Counted from the first letter of the stretch, positions 45,848 through 55,438 are shown. The stretch: DNA of 64,000 bases from Brucella tritici (GCF_008932295.1 NZ_WBWA01000002.1:310001-374000); one strand, 5' to 3'. Numbers and translations are program-made. Notes: generated by a model not told the origin, from the sequence alone.

Positions 45848-46537
45848 ATGCCTGTTTCGTTTCTCGTTCTCGCTCAAACTTGCGCAGCTTTTGTTTCGCC
45901 CGAAACGCTCGCCGGTGTCGTCAGCCTGGAAAGTGGTTTTGCCCCTTTTAATATTCGCATCAACAGCGATTTGCCGCTCAAGCAGCAACCAGCGACAAAA
46001 GCCGAAGCGATTGAGGTTGCAACTTCACTTGTCACCGAGCAGCAGGACATTCAGCTTGGTTTGGGTGGTATCAGCCTTGAGGACTTGAGAAAATCAAATC
46101 TATCGATCGCTGACGCATTCGATCCCTGTTTGAATCTCAAAACAACTGCTCATCTTCTCGATGGGTATTATCGCCATGCAGTCGAGGAAAATTTCGATCC
46201 GGTAAGGGCTGAAAAACAGATGCTGAGATCCTGGTATGGGCGCGGTGACGCCTCGATCGGTGAAATGGTCCGATATGACGAACAGGTCTTCCAGAAAATC
46301 AAACAACTGCGGCCAACCATGGCCAAGCTCGTCATCGAAAATGCCGTGGAGCAAAGGGGCATTATACATGATTCATCTGTTGCCGCTGTGACAAGCAGAA
46401 GCAAGCAGAGCGCGGCTAATAATGCCCTGGAGGAAGCAGCTTCCGTCCCACCTGTGTCCTCGTGGGATGTCTTCAGGAACTCACGCAATTTATCGGTTCT
46501 CGTGTTTCAGAACAAACAAAAGGAGCAAAGCGAATGA
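45848..46537 (+). CDS. virB1: VirB1 lytic transglycosylase
   Basis: A 229-residue protein with the lysozyme-like pattern of VirB1: LAGVVSLESGFAPFNIRIN (residues about 21-39, with the catalytic Glu in SLESGF), then SIADAFDPCLNLKTTAHLLDGYYR and MLRSWYGRGDA. It opens the peptidoglycan for assembly of the secretion channel. A canonical signal peptide is not obvious, as in some VirB1 proteins. The stop overlaps the virB2 start by four bases. Confidence 0.85.
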   Translation: MPVSFLVLAQTCAAFVSPETLAGVVSLESGFAPFNIRINSDLPLKQQPATKAEAIEVATSLVTEQQDIQLGLGGISLEDLRKSNLSIADAFDPCLNLKTTAHLLDGYYRHAVEENFDPVRAEKQMLRSWYGRGDASIGEMVRYDEQVFQKIKQLRPTMAKLVIENAVEQRGIIHDSSVAAVTSRSKQSAANNALEEAASVPPVSSWDVFRNSRNLSVLVFQNKQKEQSE

Positions 46538-46833
46538 ATTTCTGTTGCCGCCTCCGTCCAATTGTCGCCTCTTGCATTATGGCCGCGGCCATTGTGCCGA
46601 TAGTGAGCCAGCCTGCATTTGCACAAGCCGCTGGCATCGAGACCATTCTCCAAAACATCGTTGATCTTCTCACCGGCAACATATTCAGACTGCTTGCGAC
46701 CATTGCGGTAATCGTGATCGCCATCGCATGGATGTTTGGTTACATGGATTTGCGTCGGGCAGGGTACTGGATCATCGGGATCGGCGTCATTGCTGGTTCA
46801 TCCGAGCTTGTTGGCACCATCGTCGGAAGCTGA
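46534..46833 (+). CDS. virB2: VirB2 major pilin
   Basis: A 99-residue pilin. The signal peptide runs to about residue 31 (ending PAFAQ) and is followed by the two hydrophobic segments of VirB2/TrbC: IFRLLATIAVIVIAIAWMFGY and GYWIIGIGVIAGSSELV. The start ATG at 46534 lies after AAAGGAGC and overlaps the virB1 stop; an upstream in-frame ATG at 46462 would give a longer, less likely leader. The processed pilin forms the extracellular pilus. Confidence 0.85.
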   Translation: MNFCCRLRPIVASCIMAAAIVPIVSQPAFAQAAGIETILQNIVDLLTGNIFRLLATIAVIVIAIAWMFGYMDLRRAGYWIIGIGVIAGSSELVGTIVGS

Positions 46834-46836
46834 GCG

Positions 46837-47178
46837 ATGACAAGTGTTGGGCCAATCTTCGAGGAAGACACATTGTTTCTCGCCTGCACCCGACCCGCTA
46901 TGGTTGCTGGCGTGACGATGGAGGCCATGGGCATCAACGTCATGGCAACGACGATATTCTATCTCCTTGCTGGCTCGATTTCCTATGCTCTTGTCGGCAT
47001 CGTTTTCCATTTCGTTTTTCGAGCTCTCATCAAACACGACCATAACATGTTTCGCATTGTGCTCGCATGGGTGGATACGCGTGGTCGATCTCGCAATAGC
47101 GGATATTGGGGTGGGTCAACGCTATCTCCGCTTTGCCTGATACGTCGATATGATGAAAGGGATCTCAACCTTGCCTGA
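46837..47178 (+). CDS. virB3: VirB3 inner-membrane T4SS protein
   Basis: A 113-residue protein with two adjacent membrane segments near residues 18-55 and the VirB3 pattern FLACTRPAMVAGV and MEAMGINVM. It lies four bases after virB2 and its 3' end overlaps the start of virB4. VirB3 assists pilus biogenesis in the inner membrane. Confidence 0.85.
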   Translation: MTSVGPIFEEDTLFLACTRPAMVAGVTMEAMGINVMATTIFYLLAGSISYALVGIVFHFVFRALIKHDHNMFRIVLAWVDTRGRSRNSGYWGGSTLSPLCLIRRYDERDLNLA

Positions 47179-49561
47179 CATCATGAAGCTAAAGGTCCGG
47201 GAACTTCGACCGGAAATCTACATTCCTTACGTCCGTCATGTCGATGAGACGACGATTGCTCTTAACGCCGGAACGCTGATGGTGATGATCGCACTGGAAG
47301 GAGTGTCATTCGAAACGGCGGATGTGCTCGATTTGAATGGATTACACCGTGACCTCAATACCCTTTATCGCAACATCGCCGATGAGCGGCTTGCCTTATG
47401 GACGCATGTTATCAGGCGGCGGAACGACAGTTATCCGGACGGGGAATTTTCGGCAGCGTTTTCGAACGCCCTTAACGAAAAATATCGCCTCAAGATGGCT
47501 GGCGAAAACCTCTTTTGTAACGACCTTTATCTCACGCTGCTCTGGTCTCCGGCCCGTTACGGTGCAGATAAAACGACACGATTTTTTTCAAAGCTAAGGC
47601 GAGTGCAAAATGTCGAACTTGATGAGGAGGCATTTAAAGATCTCCAGGACAAGGTAATTGATGTAACCGCAGGCCTGGAGCGATTTCACCCGCGCGTGCT
47701 TTCGGTTTATGAGCGAGACGGGCTTGTGTATTCACAACTGAGCGAAGTTTTGCACCAACTGGTTGGTGGTAGGCGCGAGCCCGTTCCGTTGACGGAAGGA
47801 CCAGTTTCTTCCGCTATTTACTCTGACCGCGTTATCATCGGGCGAGAAACTGTCGAGATCCGGCACGAGGCTGAAAGCCGCTATGCCGGTATACTGAGTT
47901 TCAAAGAATATCCAGCTCGCACCAGAATAGGCATGCTCGATGGAGTGCTCTCGAGTCCATTTGAATTTATCCTGACGCAATCCTTTGCATTCACCTCCAA
48001 ATCAGACGCTCGATCGATCCTGGGCCGTAAGCAAAATCAGATGCTTAGCAGTGGTGACAAAGCAGCATCCCAGATTGGTGATCTCGACCAAGCGATGGAT
48101 GACCTTGAATCAAACCGATTTGTTCTGGGCGAGCATCATCTTTCGGTTGCCGTCGTTGCTTCCTCCGTCAAAGATCTCGCCGACAACCTCGCCAAGGCGC
48201 GGGCAAGTCTTACGAGTGGTGGGGCCGTCGTTGCACGCGAAGATCTTGGATTGGAGGCCGCCTGGTGGGCACAGCTTCCTGGGAATTTCCGCTACCGTGC
48301 ACGGTCCGGGGCGATTACATCGCGTAATTTTGCAGCGCTTTCACCCTATCATTCGTATCCGACCGGTCAGAAGGACAATAACGAATGGGGGCCAGCTGTC
48401 GCGCTATTGAAGACGGCTTCCGGGTCGCCGTTTTATTTTAATTTTCATTACGGCGATCTCGGCAACACCTTCATGTGTGGACCATCGGGAACCGGTAAGA
48501 CGGTCATCATCAACTTCATGCTTTCTCAACTCGAAAAACACGATCCTCATGTTGTGTTCTTCGACAAGGATCGTGGAGCCGACCTTTATGTGCGGGCCGC
48601 CGGCGGAACATATCTTCCGCTTAAAAATGGTAGTCCGACCGGATGCGCTCCTTTAAAGGCGCTCGAGCTCACACCTGAAAATAAAGTGTTCCTTGCTGTG
48701 TGGGTTGGCAAACTTGTTCGCTCCAATGTTCGAGATTTGACCGTAACCGAACTGCGTGACATCGCTGCTGCGATCGATGGCCTATCAGATCTGCCTAGAG
48801 AGCGCCGAACGATTGGTGCACTACGCACATTCTTGAACAATACCGATCCTGAAGGGATCGCTGCCAGGCTTCGTCGTTGGGAACGCGAAGGGCCGCTTGG
48901 CTGGGTTTTCGACAATGACGATGACGATATTGGCCTCAACGAATTTGCCCCGATGAGGGCAGGAAGGGGCGGGAAGTTCGTCGGCTACGACATGACGGAG
49001 TTTCTCGACCATGAAGAAATCCGCACACCCCTTATGGCCTATCTGTTTCATCGTGTCGAACAGCTGATTGACGGAAGGCGCATACTCATCGTTATCGATG
49101 AGTTCTGGAAAGCGCTGCAGGACGATGGCTTTCGCGATCTGGCGCAAAACAAGCTCAAAACCATCCGCAAGCAAAATGGTCTGATGCTATTTGCAACACA
49201 AAGCCCACGCGATGCGATTATCTCTCCAATTGCTCATACGATAATCGAGCAATGTCCGACGCAGATTTTCCTCCCGAATTCGCGCGGTAATCACGCTGAC
49301 TATGTCGATGGGTTCAAGCTTACCGAACGTGAATACGAACTGATTGCGCGCGAACTATCAGTCGAAAGCCGGCAATTCTTGTTGAAGCAGGGGCACAACA
49401 GCGTCGTTGCAGAGCTCGACCTGCACGGCCTTGATGATGAACTGGCTGTTCTTTCCGGTCGTACCGGAAATGTCGAGCTTGTCGATACGATCCGCGCTGA
49501 AATCGGAAACGATCCTGCGGACTGGCTTCCAGTTTTCCAGAAAAGAAGGAGTGCAAGTTGA
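47150..49561 (+). CDS. virB4: VirB4 secretion ATPase
   Basis: An 803-residue ATPase, the most conserved channel subunit. The CagE/VirB4 N-terminal domain covers about the first 400 residues. Walker A is GPSGTGKTVIINF near residue 445 and Walker B RILIVIDEFWKAL near residue 645, followed by FATQSPRDAI. It powers substrate transfer and pilus assembly. The start is uncertain because ATGs at 47150 and 47153 overlap virB3 and a later TTG (47171) or ATG (47183) is possible. The stop overlaps virB5. Confidence 0.92.
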   Translation: MMKGISTLPDIMKLKVRELRPEIYIPYVRHVDETTIALNAGTLMVMIALEGVSFETADVLDLNGLHRDLNTLYRNIADERLALWTHVIRRRNDSYPDGEFSAAFSNALNEKYRLKMAGENLFCNDLYLTLLWSPARYGADKTTRFFSKLRRVQNVELDEEAFKDLQDKVIDVTAGLERFHPRVLSVYERDGLVYSQLSEVLHQLVGGRREPVPLTEGPVSSAIYSDRVIIGRETVEIRHEAESRYAGILSFKEYPARTRIGMLDGVLSSPFEFILTQSFAFTSKSDARSILGRKQNQMLSSGDKAASQIGDLDQAMDDLESNRFVLGEHHLSVAVVASSVKDLADNLAKARASLTSGGAVVAREDLGLEAAWWAQLPGNFRYRARSGAITSRNFAALSPYHSYPTGQKDNNEWGPAVALLKTASGSPFYFNFHYGDLGNTFMCGPSGTGKTVIINFMLSQLEKHDPHVVFFDKDRGADLYVRAAGGTYLPLKNGSPTGCAPLKALELTPENKVFLAVWVGKLVRSNVRDLTVTELRDIAAAIDGLSDLPRERRTIGALRTFLNNTDPEGIAARLRRWEREGPLGWVFDNDDDDIGLNEFAPMRAGRGGKFVGYDMTEFLDHEEIRTPLMAYLFHRVEQLIDGRRILIVIDEFWKALQDDGFRDLAQNKLKTIRKQNGLMLFATQSPRDAIISPIAHTIIEQCPTQIFLPNSRGNHADYVDGFKLTEREYELIARELSVESRQFLLKQGHNSVVAELDLHGLDDELAVLSGRTGNVELVDTIRAEIGNDPADWLPVFQKRRSAS

Positions 49562-50259
49562 TGGCTTCCTATAGACGTTTTTGCGCAATGATGGTTGCAG
49601 TGCTGACCTTGTCGACAGGAGCTGCGATGGGGCAGGGCATCCCTGTCATTGATCAAACGGCGATCGCCAAACATCTGGAAAGTATCGCGCAGTTGAAATC
49701 GCAGCTCGATGCTCTTCATCAGCAGATTGAGAAGGCCGAAGAGCTTTATACCTCTTTCAACAAGCTGACAGACATGGCGGATGTCGCACAGGTTCTCAAT
49801 GATCCAGCAATCCGAAAAGCCCTTCCGCCGGAATTTGCTGCCGTAGAAGGATTATACGAAGGCAATGGCAGCGGGGCGTTGAACGATGCTGCAACAAAAT
49901 TCCTCGACAAAAATACGACCTACAAAACCTCTGCCGACGATTTTTACGCAAAAGAACTGTCCCGTGTGCAGAACAAAAATGCCGGCCAGATGGGGATCGG
50001 CCAGAAAATTTACGACGCAGCAACAAAACGCATCGAAGGAATTGATGAACTGCGTCAGAAAATTTCCACGGCAAGTGAAGCCAAGGAAATTGCCGATTTG
50101 CAAGCAAGGCTCCTGGCCGAGCAAGCCTTTGTGCAAACCGATGTGCTGCGAATGGAAGGCTTGCGCATGGTTCAGCAGGCGCAAACGCAGGTTGATGATC
50201 AGCGCAAGGCAGAAGATTGGCGCCGTCGCATGGATGCAATGAAGGGGGGGCTGAAATGA
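49561..50259 (+). CDS. virB5: VirB5 minor pilin/T-pilus-tip protein
   Basis: About 232 residues with a signal peptide (AMMVAVLTLSTGAAMGQG) and a helical region with LKSQLDALHQQIEKAEELYTSFNKLTD, the common VirB5 layout. A TTG two codons' overlap upstream (49558) is also open; the ATG at 49561 shares a base with the virB4 stop. The C-terminus (DRQRKAEDWRRRM type) is basic, and its stop overlaps the next start. VirB5 proteins sit at the pilus tip and contact recipients. Confidence 0.8.
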   Translation: MASYRRFCAMMVAVLTLSTGAAMGQGIPVIDQTAIAKHLESIAQLKSQLDALHQQIEKAEELYTSFNKLTDMADVAQVLNDPAIRKALPPEFAAVEGLYEGNGSGALNDAATKFLDKNTTYKTSADDFYAKELSRVQNKNAGQMGIGQKIYDAATKRIEGIDELRQKISTASEAKEIADLQARLLAEQAFVQTDVLRMEGLRMVQQAQTQVDDQRKAEDWRRRMDAMKGGLK

Positions 50260-50489
50260 AAAATGTCCTGATCCTGACAGCGTTCGTCCTCCTGTCCGCA
50301 TGCGCAGAGAAAGCAGAAGCGACCTACACGGTCGAAGACTTGCTGGCCGATCACAGAATGCTGTCACGCATTCTCGACAAGTGTCGCAACAATCCAGGTA
50401 AGTTGCGCAATACGGTCAATTGCATGAATGCCGAAGCGGCCAATAGCAAGTTGCGTTTCCAGAATATGCGCAAGGCGCTTGGAGGCTAG
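50256..50489 (+). CDS. EexN-type entry-exclusion lipoprotein
   Basis: A 77-residue protein with a lipoprotein signal ending LLSAC (cysteine at about residue 14-15), then YTVEDLLADHRMLSRILDKCRNN and NCMNAEAANSKLR. This is the EexN pattern of small lipoproteins located between virB5 and virB6 in conjugative systems, which prevent a second transfer into a cell already carrying the element. It overlaps virB5 by four bases and ends four bases before virB6. Confidence 0.8.
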   Translation: MKNVLILTAFVLLSACAEKAEATYTVEDLLADHRMLSRILDKCRNNPGKLRNTVNCMNAEAANSKLRFQNMRKALGG

Positions 50490-50493
50490 CACC

Positions 50494-51408
50494 GTGTATC
50501 ACGTTTTCGAGTTTATTGATGGACAATTCAAGCGGCCGTTGGAGATGTTCATATCCGATGGGACGTCGAATATTGCCGAATGGCTTTCAGGCCCGCTTAC
50601 CGTTGCCGTGACCCTTTACGTTATCCTGTTTGGTTATCTTATCTTGCGCGGTTCGGTGCATGAACCCATCCTGGATTTTGCTTTTCGCGCAATCAAGCTT
50701 GCGATCATCGTGACGCTGGTCAAGAACGCCAGCGAATACCAGACCTATGTCACCAATATTTTTTTCGAACAGCTGCCGCGCGAGATTTCGCAAGCACTTA
50801 ATTCCGGCGCCGCGCCGAGCGCATCGACTTTCGATAGTCTGCTGGATAAAGGACAGAACTCAGCGACCGACATCTGGTCACGATCCTCCTGGCCCATCGA
50901 TATTGTAACTGGTGTTGGCGGATTATTGGTGATTGGCGTCAGCTTTCTTGTCGCGGGAATAGGCTATGTCGTTTCACTTTATGCGCGATTGGCACTAGCC
51001 ATCGTGCTGGCGATCGGCCCAATCTTCATCGCATTTGCCATGTTCCAGTCGACGCGACGCTTCACAGAGGCTTGGATCGGACAAGTGGCAAATTTTGTCA
51101 TTCTTCAGGTTCTTGTCGTCGCTGTTGGAGCACTGCTGATTGCATGTCTCGACACCACTTTTACTGCAATCGAGGGCTATTCCGATGTCTTGATGCGCCC
51201 CATCGCGCTTTGTGCCATCGGCATTGCCGCTCTTTATGTCTTTTATCAGCTTCCAGGCATCGCTTCGGCTCTAGCGTCCGGCGGAGCGTCTCTGGCTTAC
51301 GGCTATACAGCTTCACGCGATGCGCATGAAGGATTGCTTGCCAAGGCAACATCGCGCGGCGTCGGGTTCATGGCTCGCGGCACCCGCATGATGAGAAGAG
51401 CATTCTGA
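50494..51408 (+). CDS. virB6: VirB6 polytopic channel protein
   Basis: About 304 residues with five or more membrane segments, a conserved central loop SATDIWSRSSWPIDIV and YARLALAIVLAIGPIFIAFAMFQSTRRFTEAWIGQ, the family's best-conserved stretch. A GTG at 50494 is preceded by GGAGG (50481-50485); the frame is open further upstream but has no site. It forms the inner-membrane part of the channel. Confidence 0.85.
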   Translation: MYHVFEFIDGQFKRPLEMFISDGTSNIAEWLSGPLTVAVTLYVILFGYLILRGSVHEPILDFAFRAIKLAIIVTLVKNASEYQTYVTNIFFEQLPREISQALNSGAAPSASTFDSLLDKGQNSATDIWSRSSWPIDIVTGVGGLLVIGVSFLVAGIGYVVSLYARLALAIVLAIGPIFIAFAMFQSTRRFTEAWIGQVANFVILQVLVVAVGALLIACLDTTFTAIEGYSDVLMRPIALCAIGIAALYVFYQLPGIASALASGGASLAYGYTASRDAHEGLLAKATSRGVGFMARGTRMMRRAF

Positions 51409-51425
51409 GCGAAGGAGATCTGCGT

Positions 51426-51716
51426 ATGACCTCGTCTGCGGCGATAAAAAACAGGTATTTATCAGTGATCAAGCCGACCTTGGTTCTCGGGATCGCGGTC
51501 GCACTTGCCAGTTGTTCGTCGCTGACAAATTCCTTGCCAAAATGTGATGGAAATGCGCGAAGACCACTGAATCGCGCAATGTGGCAATGGGAAAAATCGA
51601 GTGCACTGCCGAAGTCCAAAGCCGAATCCATCACGCGCTTTGTTGATGAACGCAAACCATCCAGGGCTTTTGATCATTTCGATATTGGTGCTTCTTTTGG
51701 CGATTGCGAGGATTGA
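51426..51716 (+). CDS. virB7: VirB7-like outer-membrane lipoprotein
   Basis: A 96-residue protein with a lipobox ALASC at about residue 30 and the pattern PKCDGNARRPLNRAMWQWE after it, which is the recurrent VirB7/TrwH signature. It would stabilise VirB9 at the outer membrane by a disulfide. The C-terminal extension beyond about residue 60 is longer than in classical VirB7. The stop overlaps the virB8 ATG. Confidence 0.78.
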   Translation: MTSSAAIKNRYLSVIKPTLVLGIAVALASCSSLTNSLPKCDGNARRPLNRAMWQWEKSSALPKSKAESITRFVDERKPSRAFDHFDIGASFGDCED

Positions 51717-52387
51717 TGGTCACGACAGACAATCTCAAAAGCTATTTCGAGAAAGCGCGTCGCTTTGATCAAGACCGCATGATTCAGGTCGAGCGATCAA
51801 ATCGCTTGGCGTGGTCGATCGCAATTGCGTCCGGTATTGTTGCCGGCATATCAATCCTCGCCGTTGCGAGCCTTGCGCCGCTGAAAACTGTCGAACCTTT
51901 CGTGGTTCGTGTCGACAATTCTACCGGGATCGTTGATGTCGTTTCAGCGCTATCGGCGACCGCTGGCACTTACGACGAAGCCGTGACCAAATATTTTGCG
52001 GCAAAATATGTTCGTGGACGCGAAGGCTATGTCTGGAGCGAAGCCCAGGAGAATTTTCGAACAATTGCGCTTCTCTCTACGCAAGCCGAACAGGCGCGGT
52101 TCGCAGCTACTTATCGTGGCAGCAATCCGCAATCACCACAAAATTTCTATGGCCGTTCTGCCACGGTGCGGATTAACATAGTCTCCATCGCGCTCATTAA
52201 TCAGAACGTGGCATCGGTACGCTATATGCGTAGCGTAACCCGCGGTGAAGAAGTGCGGACAACACATTTTGTTGCGACCCTCACCTATTCCTACGCCAAC
52301 GCACCCATGTCATCGACAGACCGACTGGTGAACCCGCTTGGTTTCGCTGTTAGCGAATATCGGGCAGATCCGGAGGCAATCGATTGA
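51716..52387 (+). CDS. virB8: VirB8 T4SS scaffold protein
   Basis: About 223 residues: a short cytoplasmic segment, one membrane helix (LAWSIAIASGIVAGISILAV) and the periplasmic VirB8 domain with AVTKYFAAKYVRGREGY and SVRYMRSVTRGEE. It bridges inner- and outer-membrane parts of the channel. Its start shares a base with the virB7 stop and its stop shares a base with the virB9 ATG. Confidence 0.88.
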   Translation: MVTTDNLKSYFEKARRFDQDRMIQVERSNRLAWSIAIASGIVAGISILAVASLAPLKTVEPFVVRVDNSTGIVDVVSALSATAGTYDEAVTKYFAAKYVRGREGYVWSEAQENFRTIALLSTQAEQARFAATYRGSNPQSPQNFYGRSATVRINIVSIALINQNVASVRYMRSVTRGEEVRTTHFVATLTYSYANAPMSSTDRLVNPLGFAVSEYRADPEAID

Positions 52388-53247
52388 TGCGCTTTCCAAT
52401 AATTGTCACATTTTTTCTGGCGTCATCTGTGTCCAGTGTCCTCGCGCTGGAGATACCGACAACAGCATCGCAGGACAGTCGGGTCCGTTTTGTCAGTTAT
52501 CAGCCTTACAATATCACAAGGATCATCGGGTCCTTGCGCTCCTCGGTTCAAGTCGAGTTTGCTCGGGATGAGGAAATTGCACATGTGGCCCTTGGCAACA
52601 GCGTTGCCTGGGAAGTAGCACCAGCCGGTAATATCTTGTTTTTAAAACCACGAGAAAACCAACCGGTTACCAATATCTCTGTTGTAACGACACGTCGGGA
52701 CGGATCTACGCGCAGTTATCAGATGGAACTTAAGGTGCGGGAGGGTTCGGTAGAAGTCGGAGAGAACACTTACTTTTATGTGAAATTCAGATATCCGCAG
52801 GAGGAAGCCGAACAGCGCCGCCAGCAAGCTGCGGCCCAGGCGCGCACAGTCCAAGCAAAGGATGCTGACGATGTGCTGTCGCTTCACGAGGCATATGGTC
52901 CGCGCAACTGGCGGTACTCTGCACAAGGGGCAGAGGCACTGGAGCCACAAAGCGTCTACGACAACGGTAAAATCACAACATTCTCCTTTGCGGGCAATCA
53001 GGAAATGCCTGCGATCTATATGGAAAACTCCGACGGGTCGGAGACCCTCGTGCCCAAAACTGTCGATGGCAATCTGGTCATGGTCCATGCGTTAAGCCGG
53101 AAATTCATTCTGCGACGAGGCAAAGATGTGCTGTGCGTATTCAACGAAGCCTATGACCGGATTGGCATCAACCCTGCCACAAACACGACGTCTCCTTCAG
53201 TTGAGCGCATCGTGAAACCGGATCTGGTGGGACAGGGGAAGAAGTGA
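52387..53247 (+). CDS. virB9: VirB9 outer-membrane core subunit
   Basis: A 286-residue protein with a signal peptide ending near VLALE, an N-terminal beta domain containing RVRFVSYQPYNITRIIG, and a C-terminal VirB9 domain with YDNGKITTFSFAGNQEMPAIY and KFILRRGKDVLCVFNEAYDR. It forms the outer-membrane core with VirB7 and VirB10. The start shares a base with the virB8 stop, and the stop overlaps the first start candidate of virB10. Confidence 0.88.
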   Translation: MRFPIIVTFFLASSVSSVLALEIPTTASQDSRVRFVSYQPYNITRIIGSLRSSVQVEFARDEEIAHVALGNSVAWEVAPAGNILFLKPRENQPVTNISVVTTRRDGSTRSYQMELKVREGSVEVGENTYFYVKFRYPQEEAEQRRQQAAAQARTVQAKDADDVLSLHEAYGPRNWRYSAQGAEALEPQSVYDNGKITTFSFAGNQEMPAIYMENSDGSETLVPKTVDGNLVMVHALSRKFILRRGKDVLCVFNEAYDRIGINPATNTTSPSVERIVKPDLVGQGKK

Positions 53248-54428
53248 TTAAGATGGCCGAGATCGAGGAACATCAGATCCCAGGCGAACGCGCCGAAACG
53301 GTTACAGCTACACGCATCGACAATAATCCAGTCCTCAAGCGTGGTGCTGTTGCACTCGCCATTGTGTTGTTTATTGGCTTTGCTCTGTGGTCGACATCTG
53401 GAAGCAAAACAAAGGACAACAATATCCAGACCGAGCGCGTCGTGATCCGCCAAACGACACCCTTTGAGGCGGCAAGAGAAAAGACAGAGCCGGTTGAAGA
53501 AAAGCCGGTGGTAAAACTGCCAACACCGGTCCTTGAAGACCCCATGCCCGAAGTGGACCAATTGCTTGATGCCGCCCGTCGTGCGCCCGTTATGGCTTAT
53601 AGCGGCGGACAGAAAAATTCGGCCTCACGAGGCGAGGGCGGGAACGGCAGTAATGCGGTGCCAGATGGGAATTTTGTGCCAATCGATGGCAATTTTATTG
53701 GCCAGAACCAGCAGAATGCCGACGAACAACGGTTCGAAAATCTTCTGCGACCGACCCGACTAGAGGGATCGCGCGCCGGTATGCTCGGAAATCGCGATTT
53801 CATCATCGCCATGGGTAGTTCGATCCCTTGTGTGCTCGAAACTGCACTTGCCTCTGATCAGCCGGGGTTTGCAAGCTGCGTGATCAACCGCGATGTTTTA
53901 TCCGATAATGGCCGCGTGGTGCTGATGGAAAAGGGAACCCAGCTTGTCGGGGAATATCGTGGCGGCCTCCAACGGGGTCAAAAACGTCTGTTTGTGCTTT
54001 GGAACAGGGCGAAAACGCCTCAAGGTGTGATCGTCATGCTTGCCTCGCCAGCAACAGATGCGCTTGGCCGCGCTGGCGTTGATGGGCAGGTCGATACGCA
54101 TTGGTGGGAGCGTTTTGGCAGTGCGCTTCTCCTTTCCGTCGTCGGCGATGCGACAAGTTACGCAAGCAGTCGTCTGCAAGACGGCAATTTTGATGCACAA
54201 AATACCGCAGATGCCGGCAAACAGGCTGCTGCCATTGCAGTGGAGCAATCTATTAATATTGCCCCGACACTCAACAAGCATCAGGGGGAATTGGTCTCCA
54301 TCTTTGTCGCTCGCGATCTCGATTTTACAGGCGTTTACCAGCTTCGTGTAACCGAACCTAGAAATCGTATTCTCGATCGGGCAGCTTTGGGTGATTTCCA
54401 CCCGCCATCGACGCTTGTGACAAAATAG
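53244..54428 (+). CDS. virB10: VirB10 energy-sensing channel protein
   Basis: About 394 residues: short cytoplasmic tail, one membrane helix near residues 36-52 (AVALAIVLFIGFALWS), a Pro/Glu-rich linker (KTEPVEEKPVVKLPTP) and a C-terminal VirB10 barrel domain from about residue 190 with MGSSIPCVLETALASDQPGF, MEKGTQLVGEYRGG and IAPTLNKHQGELVSIFVARDLDF. It spans both membranes and gates the channel. Start GTG 53244 or ATG 53253. Confidence 0.9.
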   Translation: MIKMAEIEEHQIPGERAETVTATRIDNNPVLKRGAVALAIVLFIGFALWSTSGSKTKDNNIQTERVVIRQTTPFEAAREKTEPVEEKPVVKLPTPVLEDPMPEVDQLLDAARRAPVMAYSGGQKNSASRGEGGNGSNAVPDGNFVPIDGNFIGQNQQNADEQRFENLLRPTRLEGSRAGMLGNRDFIIAMGSSIPCVLETALASDQPGFASCVINRDVLSDNGRVVLMEKGTQLVGEYRGGLQRGQKRLFVLWNRAKTPQGVIVMLASPATDALGRAGVDGQVDTHWWERFGSALLLSVVGDATSYASSRLQDGNFDAQNTADAGKQAAAIAVEQSINIAPTLNKHQGELVSIFVARDLDFTGVYQLRVTEPRNRILDRAALGDFHPPSTLVTK

Positions 54429-54436
54429 GTGGAAAA

Positions 54437-55438
54437 ATGGCTGAAGCCCAGGACAGCACTGTCGTTCGTGAACTTCTAAAGCCTCTCGCGGTCTTCCTGG
54501 ATGATTGCTCGTTATATGAGATCATTGTCAATCACCCCGGTCAGGTGCTGACGGAAGGGCCGGGTGGTTGGCAGATACACGATCTTCCTGGGCTTTCCTT
54601 TGAAAAACTCATGCGCCTTGCCCGGGCGGTGGCGAGCTTTTCCCATCAAACCATCAATGAAACGCGACCGATACTTTCGGCAACACTTCCAGTTGGCGAG
54701 CGAATTCAAATTGTCATTCCGCCTGCCACCACGAAAGGAACGGTCAGCATCACAATCCGCAAACCATCATCGCTCGATTTTACGCTTGATGATCTGGACG
54801 CCAATGGCTTTTTCTCTCATACGCAAACAAGCTTTCGTGCCCTTTCAAAAGAGCAAGAACGTTTACAAGAACTCTACAAAAAAGGGCAATTCAAGGAGTT
54901 TCTTCGTCAAGCTGTTATCGCGCGGAAAAATATCATTATCTCTGGTGCGACAGGGTCCGCAAAAACTACTCTTTCAAAAGCTCTTATCAAGCATATTCCA
55001 CAACACGAGCGTGTCATTTCGATTGAAGACAGCCCGGAACTTATAATTTCCCAACCAAATCAGGTGCGTCTGTTTTATTCAAAGGGCTCGCAGGGGTTAT
55101 CGAATGCGGGTCCGAAGGAACTACTCGAATCGTGTCTGCGAATGCGTCCCGATCGTATATTGCTGCAGGAACTCAGGGATGGAAGCGCGTTTTATTATAT
55201 TCGCAATATCAACTCGGGCCATCCAGGATCCATCACAACAGTTCATGCAGATTCTGCCAGACTTGCCTTCGAGCAACTGACTTTACTAGTCAAGGAATCG
55301 GAAGGGGGAAGCGCACTCGAACGCGCTGACATCCGACGTATGTTGGAGATTTCTGTTGACGTTGTTGTGCAATGTAAACGCACCGATGGAACGTTCCGCG
55401 CTGCTGAAATTTACTTTTCTGGCTGTGCGAACGATTGA
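54437..55438 (+). CDS. virB11: VirB11 traffic ATPase
   Basis: A 333-residue hexameric-type ATPase. An N-terminal domain is followed by Walker A ISGATGSAKTTL, the Asp box SIEDSPELI and Walker B RPDRILLQELRDG with GHPGSITTVHAD. VirB11 works with VirB4 and VirD4/TraG in substrate transfer and pilus assembly. The ATG at 54437 follows AGGTGG. It completes the virB operon, and nothing of the element is recognised after it. Confidence 0.92.
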   Translation: MAEAQDSTVVRELLKPLAVFLDDCSLYEIIVNHPGQVLTEGPGGWQIHDLPGLSFEKLMRLARAVASFSHQTINETRPILSATLPVGERIQIVIPPATTKGTVSITIRKPSSLDFTLDDLDANGFFSHTQTSFRALSKEQERLQELYKKGQFKEFLRQAVIARKNIIISGATGSAKTTLSKALIKHIPQHERVISIEDSPELIISQPNQVRLFYSKGSQGLSNAGPKELLESCLRMRPDRILLQELRDGSAFYYIRNINSGHPGSITTVHADSARLAFEQLTLLVKESEGGSALERADIRRMLEISVDVVVQCKRTDGTFRAAEIYFSGCAND

